Shown here: piece after piece, positions 49,107-61,100 of the stretch
Layout of the letters: every line of letters starts with the position of its first letter
Position numbering within the stretch: the stretch's first letter is position 1
DNA from: Luidia sarsii
Lineage: Eukaryota > Echinodermata > Asteroidea > Paxillosida > Luidiidae
Direction: 5' to 3'
Assembly: GCA_949987565.1 (NCBI GenBank)
Contig: OX465119.1
Location: 10,426,441 to 10,490,440, forward strand
Length of the DNA: 64,000 nt
Notes under the pieces: model-generated
What the model saw: the letters and a program-made list of their open reading frames with translations, nothing else
The model's database searches: none
What the model was told of the DNA's origin: nothing
Position numbers and translations under genes: made by a program

Positions 49107-52100
49107 TTACAGCACATAACCCTCCTCACTGACACGTCTCTGTTTAGAGATGCAATCCTGAAGCCAAGTTGTAGACACACAAACAGCATCGGGACAACTT
49201 TCAATAGCATCAGCCAACTGCTCATCCTGTAAATATTCAAGGAAATAATTTTATTTCATTTTCGAGTGAATTGAATAAACAGTCAAAAAACCCTGTGAAC
49301 AGCAAAGACTAGTTGTCTATTAGGGAAGGCCACCATCTAAGAGCTGGATAGCTCAGATGAAAGAGCACTGGAACATTAATCCCGAGGTCTCAGGTTCAAG
49401 CCCCACTCCAGTCAAATTATTTTTCTTTGCTAATTCTTCAATTTGAGTTGAATGAACAGATAACCTCAGTATAAAGTGATTTTTTTTTTTGTCCTTGCTG
49501 ACTGAAATAATCAATCTTTCCCATCAATTTTAATGAGTATGGAATCACAACAGCTAGCCTCAGTTTGTGCTGGTGGTATTGTCTATCATCTAGGATCATC
49601 AGACATGTGACTGACCCTTTAATTATATGACACTCTTTTCTAGTAACTCATTCCTTACCTGAGAAGTCTCCTTGGTTGTGATGATGTGGGTTGTCATGTT
49701 TGTCACAATGTCGCAAACGTCACCGTCATAAGTGCAAACAATGTTAAGGATGTTCTCGTAAATTTGATATAAAGGCTATAAATATAAAGGCTATAAATAT
49801 AAAGGCTATAAATATAAAGGCTATAGATATGAATGGATTTCTTACCAGGCTGGATATTCGACCATAATTATTCCTATTTGTGATAATAGCTGTGTGGGGA
49901 CAGTATCAATGAATCACATGAAAATGGGGTTTTAATCCATGTCAAATCCAAACTGAACTAAAAAAATAATGCATCCAATATCAACATGAGGATTGCACAA
50001 TGACCATGTACACACTGTCTAAGTCCAAAGGAAATCTGTGGATATCAATGTTTTTCCGGTCTTCCCAATGTTGTATAATGCCTTTAAGTTTTTAAGAAAT
50101 AAAACTCCATCTGTGTATTGACAAAAACACCAAATATAGGAGACAATACTGATCTAAAAGGATATGCAATGATGTAACGTGACATCTTCTTCTTTTCATC
50201 TTCTGGCACATCACAGAACCACACCCGAACCCCTCGCAGGAAATTGGGCAGTCCTGACATACTGCCCTGGCCTTGTTCCAATACATCCTGGGTAGGTGTT
50301 GATGTTTCCATGACAACTGAAGCAGAGACCACTTGGGAGCTTGTTCCAGGTTTGGATTTGTGTCCAGATGGTAGGGGGCTTGCAGAGTGATGCTTTGATC
50401 GTTTTCTAGGAAAATAGTAGCTGTAAAGATCGCTGTTCAGGAACATATTCTTTAAGGGTTGAGAAATAAAGATTTTAACACTGATATATTCTGGGAAGTA
50501 GGCAAGATTTGAACATCGACATATTCTCGGAAGTAGGAAAAATTAGAACACGAGGAAGAAAAACCTGGTGAGCGATCATACAATTCCTGTCTGTATTCTT
50601 CCCAGTTAAATTCACCCCATAATTATGATGGGATGTAAGATAGAACATAGGATAGGACATAGAATATTTGTAGGATAGGATGGTCAATAATGGTTAGGGG
50701 ACTGGTATAGTAAGCGTAGACATCCCAGATTTCAAACAGCTGCAGGAATCTAATGAAACGGTCTGAATATTCTGAAGGATACACATACGTTGGTATTCCC
50801 TTTGAAGCCAGCAGTTTGTAAATGAGTTTCTCTGTGCCATACCAGTTGAAGCCAGGCGTTGCGTACCCAATGCGTGGAAGATGAACACTGGCTGTTCGAA
50901 CAAAAATACATACATGTCTAAATGAGCTACAATTTGTGAAAGGTTTTGTGAAAGTTTAACTAGTCTTGATAGCTGCATTTATTTATCAAGCATAACACCA
51001 AGTCAGTTCTTTAAAGTCTTGGCACGTAAAAATTGGATGCCAATTTTAAAGCCCTTTCTAGACGGTGTTCATTGCTAAAAACAAATTCTTTAAATTATTA
51101 AGGTGATATACAAAAATGTAGCAGTATGTTGGCGAGACAAAAAACACCCTCAAAAAACGAATCTATGGCCATAGGTCTACCATCAAAACCGGTAAAATGG
51201 ACACCCCTGTTGGGTATCACTTCAATCTCCCTGATCATTCGATATCAGATATGAGTGTACTGGGCATAGAATCACTTGGTCACCGTAGTAATGCTGTCCG
51301 TCTTAGCCGTGAGAAAATGTGGATGAAGCGTCTTCGGACTATTCAACCACATGGTCTCAACATCCAGGAGGGTAATGACTAACACCATGCAGCTTTCTGA
51401 TAATCCTTCTTTTGTGTTCAGTCTTTCACACTTCTCTCTTTGATCTTTTCCCCCTATTGTCACTAATCCCTACCCCACTCCTTGCCCTTCTCTTTGATCT
51501 TTCCCCCTCCTCTCACTAATCCCTACCCTACCCCTTGCCCTTCCCTTTGAGCTCTCCCTACCAGCTTCACTCTTTGTCCTCTGTTTCTCATCCGTGTCCT
51601 ATTCACTCTCTCCCCCCTGCCTTCGTGTACATGTATCTGTTTTGTCCTTGTCACTCTGCCTTTGAGAAAGGTCCTGCTAGGATCGAAACGTCAGGCCCAC
51701 TAAATTTTAGATTTTCTTTAAATTATTGTTAGCAAACGTTTTAATAACATAATTTGTAATTGGTTTTCAATGTAATCCTAGGTATGAAGAATTTGCATAA
51801 GGATTACACCACTGTACATGAAGGAGGGGTATGTATTTGAATGTGGACTTACCATTCTGTTTCTTGGCAGCCTGGTACACCCTTTGTAGTCCCTGGCTGA
51901 GAGCAGATATCTTTATACCAGACAGATGGTTCTGTCTGTCTCTATGCTGAGCTATGATCAGGGCAACCTATGCAAACCATGACGAAGAAACAAAATCAAA
52001 AAGCAATTAGCACATTGCCAAGTTAGATGCAATCTCATGGGCATTATTTTATCTTCTGAGATTTGAAGCTATTCATGGTGAAGGGAGCAAATTAAGGATG

Positions 52101-55100
52101 GTTTGCAGTGACACCATGTACAGATATCTCACAAAAACAATTCTCTAATAAAGTACTGACAAGAAATCCAGTTGTCCTCAAACATCAAATACAGTCAGAC
52201 AAAGACTAGCTAAGCCTTCTGATGAAAAAACACAGTCTTGTTTTCATTTCAACTGTATCAAAACAAAAATGTTTCCTGGACAACCCAACTGCTTACCATG
52301 TCTTTACCCTCACTACGGCTTGTTCTATCATCAATGCTAATTAGATGGGCATCTCCAAGAGCTAAATCTGAGATGAAAACAACAAATGCAAATTAATTGT
52401 TAACACAAACATTAATTAGATATCTGTTACTAACATTTCACTCATTAAATAATGCAGACCTTTTAATTGAAATAAGTCAAAATCAAAGGATAAAAATAAT
52501 CCTTTTATCAATTTGTTCCCCAATCTATGCATATATTTACCTCATCTTGAGGAATTGAATGTAAATATAGTCTGGGTAACAGTTTACCTTTCATCTTTCC
52601 AGAAAGTTCATACTGCATCTGTGGCTGGTCAGACCGTCTTTGTAGAGCTGTGAATAGACCGCCCTTACCCCAAGATCCACTGTCATCTGTACACCAATAG
52701 ATAGGCAAGTATTTTAGAATAGATCAAATCATTGATAATTCATTCATATCCATCTCATGAGTTTAAAATTGTACCGTGGTATTCCCCAATTTGATGCAGC
52801 TTGGCTTTGATATTGAATTGAAAAAGCTGCATCCACTCAAGCTGTTGTAGCCGGGTTTATAACCATTGGTTGTTTGCATCTGAATAAAAGCAGGAGTGCA
52901 ATCCCTGGAGATATACGGCAGTCAATGGTTGGATTGCTTTTGCCTGCCACCACACCCCGGCAAAGACTAGTTGACTATTTGGGAAGGACACATCTAAGGG
53001 CTGGATAGCTCAGATGGTAAGAGCGCTGGTAGTTAATCCAGAGTTCTCGGGTTCAAATCCCAGTCCAGTCAAAGTTTTCTTTGCAAATTGTTAAATTTCA
53101 CAGCAGTACGGGATGAGGAACAACCATGCATTTCACAGCTTTGCATCTCAAGATATTCATGATGGTCAAGAAATGGATCAGAAATGGACCAAGAAGCTGT
53201 TCTCAGGAATATCTTCTTTCCACTCAAACTCACCAACACAGTGGATGACAATGGCATCTTGGTCCCTTGTGTCAATAGGTTGTGTCACATCACCACTGAC
53301 ATACTGGATAGACAAGGTTTCATTGTCATTGTCTGACATGACATCATCTTCATCATCATCTTCTTCCGTTTCCATGGGGATGTTAGCAGACTTGTAGTCA
53401 TTTGCAGCCCATAGCTCATCACTATACGGAAGAAAGCAAAGACAATTCAGCGCATGGGAAGGAAGTCACTGGTGAGACACATAAAGGATTGAGGTTTCTA
53501 AGGTCCTTCTATATCACAGCCAGGATTGAGGTTTCTTAGGTCCTTCTATATAACAGACAGGATTGAAGTTTCTAAGGTCCTTCTATATCACAAGGCAGAG
53601 GGTCATATAGAATACTTACAGCTTACGTCGTCTCTCTTGGGCTCTGACTACCTCAGCCTCCTCCATCATCTTGGCTCTCTTGGCTGCAGCTGCCTCCCTC
53701 TTGGCTGTAGCTTCATCTCTCTGTCAGAGGACAATAATACAAGACAACCAACCCTTACTCTACCATCCTGATTTACAGCATAGAACAGGTCTATCAATCA
53801 AACTTCAGGTTGTTTCAGCCCACAAGAGCCTTGTCACCTTTCTCTTTCTTTCCTCCAGTTCCTCCGGGGTGTACTCCTTCTTCTTGCGCTGGGGTAGGGG
53901 TAGCTCCAATGCACCTTGGAGGTTGCGGCTCCTACGAAGAGTCCGAGGTAACCGGGTGTTTTCTTCTTCTTCAGCAACCTCAGCTTGACAGCATAGACAA
54001 TATTTCACTCATTTAATTCCTTCACTCATTAGATACATCAACATTTAATGAATAGTCATTGGAAGCTCTAACAAAGTTAATGTACGTGCCTTTTTTTTCC
54101 CTTAAATGTTTCAGGATTTTTAAATGACAAAAAGAATACAGATGTCAAACATTTAGAGACCCTGATGCTTTGAACCTGACTTTCCTCAAAAATCACACTT
54201 GAGCAGGGTGACAAGGGTCCTTTGAAGGGTCCATCTGAATGTTAGGCCCTTTCAATTGTGAGATTGTTCTCTCAATAAACCTACCTGAGATGAGCTGATC
54301 AAATGCTTCTTTATCTTTGGTGGATGTTGCAGCTTCTTTGGAGTAATCTTTCCCTTCAAACATATACATGTCACCTGGTGTTGAGACAAAAAGATGGTTA
54401 TCACTGAGCCAATTGTACATCTTGAGGATTCAGCTGTGTTTGCTATGCACTATGCATAACCCACAATCCTGAATATGCTGAAAGGTAATGACTTCTGGAA
54501 GCCAACACTTCTTCTAAGATGAGTGCAGAAGAGTCCTTTGCTTGAAGGAAAATACAATTGGGATATGGAGGCACAGACTTCATTAGTGAGAATGGAAAAT
54601 CAATGAGGTTTGCCTAGCCAATGTAAGATACTACGGGCCTTGTGCCCTAACATTGAACTCACCCTCTGATGAGGTACCTGCCACATCCTCCTCAATCTGC
54701 CCCATTGCATGATGGGTACAACCCACCTCCTCCTCCTCCCATTCACCGGACATACTTTTTCCCAGCATGCCTTGCAAGTCCACATCATCAATGCTACTAT
54801 CTTCAGACTGCAGTAATTTCTCAAGTCCAAATTTCAGCATTTCGGAGAGCTGAGGATAGATAGAATCATGGAAGAAGGAAAATCAGAATTTCATTCCTCA
54901 GTATACATTAGAGTAATAAAAAATAACACTACCTCAGCCCAAGTGAATTAGTGAGCTCATTTCATCTCAACACTAAACTCTAATTTTAAATATGTAAAAT
55001 TATTCAAGATACCCTTATTTCATAATTTCTCATTATTCTTTTGGAAAACTCAATTCATATGAATTACTTGATCAGTAAGCAGATTGCAAAATCTTGAGGA

Positions 55101-58100
55101 ACTGCCCAACTAAACATGGCTTTAGGTCAGTAAAGCTACTGAAAGGATAAACAAAGATAAATAAAAGTTCTTGTAACGTTTTGCTGACTCTTTGCTGATA
55201 CATTCTTGTTTTTTTATAAGAGGCGTTTACAAGGTTCTCACCTGAGTCGAATTCTCAGCTTTGCCAACTCCACCCAAAGAGAACTGTCCGCCTTCAATCA
55301 CTTGGTTTGTCAGCTTCAGCTTGGCATCAGCTCGCTTGAGAATAATTTCCTCCACTGAATCCTTACCAACCAGGCGGATTATCTTCACTGGTCTGCAGTG
55401 ATCAATGTGAATAGGATAAGTGAGGAGATTATCTTTACTAGTCTGCAGTGATCAATGTGAATAGGATAAGTGAGGAGATTATCTTCACTAGTCTGCAGTG
55501 ATCAATGTGAATAGGATAAGTGAGGAGATTATCTTTACTAGTCTGCAGTGATCAATGTGAATAGGATAAGTGAGGAGATTATCTTCACTAGTCTGCAGTG
55601 ATCAATGTGAATAGGATAAGTGAGGAGATTATCTTCACTAGTCTGCAGTGATCAATGTGAATAGGATAAGTGAGGAGATTATCTTTACTAGTCTGCAGTG
55701 ATCAATGTGAATAGGATAAGTGAGGAGATTATCTTCACTGGTCTGCAGTGATCAATGTGAATAGGATAAGTGAGGAGATTATCTTCACTAGTCTGCAGTG
55801 ATCAATGTGAATAGGATAAGTGAGGAGATTATCTTTACTAGTCTGCAGTGATCAATGTGAATAGGATAAGTGAGGAGATTATCTTCACTAGTCTGCAGTG
55901 ATCAATGTGAATAGGATAAGTGAGGAGATTATCTTTACTAGTCTGCAGTGATCAATGTGAATAGGATAAGTGAGGAGATTATCTTCACTGGTCTGCAGTG
56001 ATCAATGTGAATAGGATAAGTGAGGAGATTATCTTTTGTGTAAGAAGTGTAAGAGTTAAGAGTACCTGAAAAGCAGTACTCATTGCTAAAGTACTTGGAC
56101 TTTGTACTTGGCAGTACTCACTACTGAGCTACAAGAGTGTTTTAGGGTATGAAGTACGGGTAGACGGGTTACCTTGTCTGACCAATCCTGTGTGCTCTGG
56201 CGGCAGCCTGAAGGTCATTCTGAGGGTTGAAATCACTGTCCACAAAAATGACTGTGTCGGCTGCTACCAGATTTAACCCTTGACCTCCTGCCTTGGTGCT
56301 CAGCAGAAAGACAAAAGTATCATCCTGTTGATTGAAATTCTTAATTGCTAAGAACCTTTCCTCACTCCGTACAGAGCCGTCCAAGCGTTCATAGCAGAAG
56401 CCTGAAGGACCATGAAAAAAAGCATCAAACGCAGTCAGTCATCAGGAATACTCAGCATCTTATTGATGGCCATGAACCAACCAATGCCAACAATTCACAA
56501 CGCTCACACTATGAACATCTAAATGGTGAAAATGGGGTGAAAATGTCATTTAGCCGTGAAAAGAAAATTCACCGTGTTTTCACCCCTATTTAATGGCACA
56601 CAGTTAGTCAAGTCATTTTCACGGTGTTTTCACCTGTGGTATCCAAGGCCACATTCCTGGTGGTAAATGGCTAGCCAGAGGCAATTTAGAAGTATCTGGG
56701 AGTTACAGTCACAAAAACATCATACAGTACTTCTATGGGGGCTGGTAGTCCCTATTGGTAATTGAATTAGCCATCCCTCAAGGCTGGAGCTTGCCACCCT
56801 AGATATTCACGTTTTTTTCACGTCTCTTTAGTGTCCTGAAGATGTCCTTATCAGGACAGAGAGGCGATTATTTTCACAGTGAATTCACTGTAAAATGCAC
56901 CGTGAAATCACAGTGACTTTTTAGTTTCACGGCGAAATGACATTTTCACCCCTCTTTCACGGTTTAGATGTTCATAGTGTCATAGGTCACACCATGCAAG
57001 ATTTCAAATGATTCCAGGGAACACACAGGTAGATCATAATTGCCTTCATGGCCCTGAAAGAAATTCAATACACAAAATGTTATGCGCTATGAGCCAAACG
57101 TTTACCTCTGTATCCGAGGTAATCCTGCAGAATGTCAAGCATTCGGGTCATCTGAGAAAAGAGCAGCACTTTGTGGTTCCGTTGCCATAGAAATGTCAAC
57201 AGCTGATCCAGCAAGTGTAGCTTTCCGCTGGCATCCACCAGATGTTCACCGAGTTGAAATGGCTCAGGCTCAACCCCTGCAGCGTAATCATTATTAGACT
57301 GTTCAAATGCATATCACTTGATAACCTAGTCTTCACAACGTATCAAGACCAATACACTTTGATACTACATGTCATTTATTTATGGCTGTTTAAGTCAAAT
57401 ACTGTTCTAAATTACAAGTGTTCATGAAATAACTTTTTCAATTCCCTTCAGTCATGGCATTAGGATATTTTGAGGATATGATTGATTTTATAAGGACTAA
57501 ATACTGACCATCAAAGAGGTAGGGATGGTTGACCACTTTACGCAGCTGCATGAGTACATTCATGAGTCTTGTCTTAGGTTTCTGACTTATTGAGTCTCCT
57601 GACTGGAATACCTCTGTGGATAAATAAATAAGTAAAGTCTCATATTGAGACAACAACTAATACATCAAAGACAGTACAATAGAAATACAAGAGCTTTGAA
57701 AATAAGAAACACTTGCCATAGTCCTTGGTTAAGACAGCCTTGTACAGTTTCTTTTGCAGTGCAGACTGTCCATGATACAAAACAACCTAAAAGAAATTAT
57801 CATCAAAATGTCAAACTTTAACTCTGGTACAAAATGCCAAAATCTTCCCCATAAAAATGGCACCTATGTGAGGGCAATGACATCTTAGTGAGGAAATGGA
57901 CACCTACATGTACAGTGTGTATTGGGGAGGAATGAGACTGAGACCCAACAACAAGCATCCAACATTTGAAAGAAGAAAGCTACCAGTGTCAAACTTCATC
58001 TGTGACAGTAAATGGCTGCAAATGTCCATTTTGTTCTGAATTTCTTGGGCTGTCATTCTATTAACAAACCTCTGATTTCTTGGGGATGTTGAGGACCACT

Positions 58101-61100
58101 TCATTCTTGGTTCGTCTTAGAAGGAATGGCAGCAAGACAGCATGAAGGTCATTTTTGACTGCAGATTGAGAAAACAAAATCACAATTGAGATTATAATTG
58201 AGATTATAATTGACTAGGACTTGATGAGTAGCTTGGGTTCAAATCCAAGTCCAAGTCCAAGTCAATTATTTTGTCTACCTTGATAAAGATAAATTGGATC
58301 AAATTTCTGCTACACTTCCTTCCTCTTAGATATAACATGATGTTTGTATCAAGGAGAATGTACTTCAATGAGCGTTTGCCCTTCTTGAAATAAAAGCCAC
58401 TGATGCCCAGTGCTTTGCCCGATGCCTGATGAAAACAATTCAGGCAGCCTGGATAGGATTCCAACCTGCGACTCCTGCTTTCTGGTTTAGACATTTTGAT
58501 CTTAACCAATTGACCACCAAGCTGGTCGAGGTCGTGTGGCAAATTCAAATAATGTATTAATTTGTGTTCATGACATGACCACTGACTTGTTCTACCCTTA
58601 GCCTGACCTTTATCATCTGATATGTCATCATACTCCTCCAGAAAGTCATCTCTCAAGCGTGGTCTGAAGATTTTAGGAGCGACGAAAGAAAGTAGAGAGT
58701 AAAGCTCAGCCAGGTTGTTCTGCACGGGTGTTCCTGTCAGAAGGAGCCTGTGACTTATGTTGAACTGAAATGGAAACCATTGAAAATGATTGGCATTCAA
58801 ATCCAAATACACCATCAGGTTGTATACAGTGTGTAGAATGTGAAGATAAAACATTCCCATCGTGTCATTGCTATTGACATGATGGATGGAATGCTCACTT
58901 CGTTCAGAGTCTGATGCAGCAAGGAGTTGTGGTTTTTAAGACGGTGAGCTTCATCCACCACAAGCACCTCCCAGTCGTAACGTCGGAGGAAGGAAGCATC
59001 CTTTAAGTACAGCTAACAAAAACAAAATAAAACTGGAAAATTAAAAGGTCATAAATGTAGAGGGTGTGACTTTCGATCACAGCTGCTAGGATCGAAACAT
59101 TAGGGGTTCTTAATTTAAGAGATTTACATTTTGGTCATGTTAGTCAGTAAACATCTTTAGTACTCTAAGATTAAAATGTAATGATGACAAACCACTCTCT
59201 TGTATAACACATTATCACAATCAGCTAGCTGTGTCTCAGTGTAGCTACTTGTGTATTTTAGCTAATAGAAACAGGATCAGTTTGTGTTGCAATTCAATTG
59301 ACGACAGTTATCTTTAAAAAATGGGTCGTGACAAAGGATTATATCCAATACCTCATAGGTGGTTAATAAGACATGCCAGTCATTGGAGCTCTCTAGATCA
59401 GATTGCATTTGCCGGCGGCTGTCTTTGTCACCCATGTAGGTAACATACTTCATCTTGGGAGAAAACCTGATGGGGAAAGGTTCAAATGATTGTCAAAGCA
59501 TTTTGTAGACAGAAAAAAAAGACAGGTAGACTGAAGGTAGCAAGAAGCAACAGGGAATTTGATTCCATTTTTTAATTTATCACTTTGCCTTTGAGAAAGG
59601 TCCTGCTAGGATCGAAACGTCAGGCCCCCATTTATTAATTGAATACAAAATAAAGTGTTTAATTTAACCCAGATTTTTATCAGTGTGGAGATTTAACAAC
59701 GAGAATGAAGGATATTATTAATTAGTCCATTAAAATAGTACCAATAGTAGTGACCATTGTTTGCACAACAGTTTAAGAAAGCTCCCTGGGTGGAGGAGTA
59801 GTCCATCCTACCTTTTTGTAGTATTTAATGTTATGCGGGCTTTTTGCCCATGCTGGCACTGGCCTTTCTTTACTGGAGGGACTTGCATAATAGTAGAAAA
59901 GAACCCACTAGCAAAGAGAGAGCTAAAAAGCACACTGGCAGTCCCACGGGACCAGTCTCCCTCAGACCATGGTAGATGCCACACCTCTCTGGTTTAGCTG
60001 AGAACCCGTACCTTAGTTTAGGATAGCCTGTGCACAGTCAGTAAGTTAGTAAGTTAGTGCCTTTAGTCATTAGAGTAGTTTACCTGATATTAGTATATAA
60101 TTAGCTTTTTCGCGCGAAGCGAAAAAGCTATTGTTTTTGTTAAGATTTTTTTTTTTTTTTTTTTCTGGGCGGAATTTTCCCATAGACAAAGCACAGGGTT
60201 TTTTCGGAGGGCACTTTTGCCATTCAACAAACTTCGATTTTTTCCAAACTTGACAAATGCATAGAACCCTTGCTGAAGTTGTGCACAGTTGTCTTTAAAA
60301 CTTCGTGACGTCACCATGTGTCACGTGACAGCGCTTTAAAGGTGCAAATTTCAAAATGCAATAAAAGCAAAAAATCATTTTCGTTTTGTTCCAAGTTTGC
60401 ACTATATCTAAGTTGGGAAAAGGTGTATCCAAAAATTGCCCTCATTTGATCGTGACGTCATCTCATGAATATTAATGAGGTCATAAACTTTTAAGATTTT
60501 AACATTCAATTGAGCATATTTGGCCAACGGAGCAAGATTTTTTTATTGTTTTTGTTTATATCTATTAGGGATGTAGTCAAGAAACACCCTCTGGGGCCAA
60601 AATGCCATGACGCAATCGTGACGTCATCAAAATGCGTGTTTTTAAAACACATATTTGCCAAACGTCAATCGTCTCGAAATTTGGTGTGCAGGTAGCTATT
60701 GTGCTAGACATTCATAATCCTGAGTTTGGAAGCAATCGATCATTGTTCAGAATTATTATGATTTTTTGAAAAATATAATGAGGTCCCATACACTTTGTGC
60801 ACAAAATATGCACGTGCGTATTGTGTTAGGAATGGAGGTTACGGGTTCGAATCCCGTTGATGTCAATTTTTTTTTCATCAATTTTTTTTTTTCTTTTTAA
60901 AGAGAACCAGATGCGGAAAAGCGTTATGGTCTGTTAGCCAACAGACATAAATCTCTAGTTATAACTGTAACTGTAATAGAAAAGGAACCCAGATAACTTG
61001 ACCGTGTGTGATACCTGGGCGTTGGCAGTAGTATACAGCCACCTAAACGGGTATCCATACGGTTAAGCACATTCTGACTCCGCACCAAGAAAGCGAGCAA

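Larger units (their letters stand above)
49107..50420 (-). other. C-terminal extension of the CHD1L-like protein encoding a BRCT domain
   Basis: Exons 22-24 first complete the macro-domain end ([14 protein letters not shown]). They then encode a Ser/Thr/Pro-rich linker and a BRCT-like fold: [70 protein letters not shown] and EGYVL before TAA. The pattern (L.G..V, YI.A..G, .T.THII, V...WL.DCI, YVL) is that of BRCT modules, which bind phosphopeptides or poly(ADP-ribose) in DNA repair proteins. Phase continuity across all three exons supports this as real protein. Confidence 0.85.

Noticed and set aside
51640..51716. Canonical hammerhead ribozyme in the ggatcgaaacgtcaggcc tail family
   Set aside because: The hairpin plus GAAAC part is present but no CUGANGA box is found (cctttgaga instead), so I did not call it.
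60840..60870. tRNA gene at gggttcgaatcccg
   Set aside because: Only a T-arm-like box is present; no A box or anticodon arm at the right distance.
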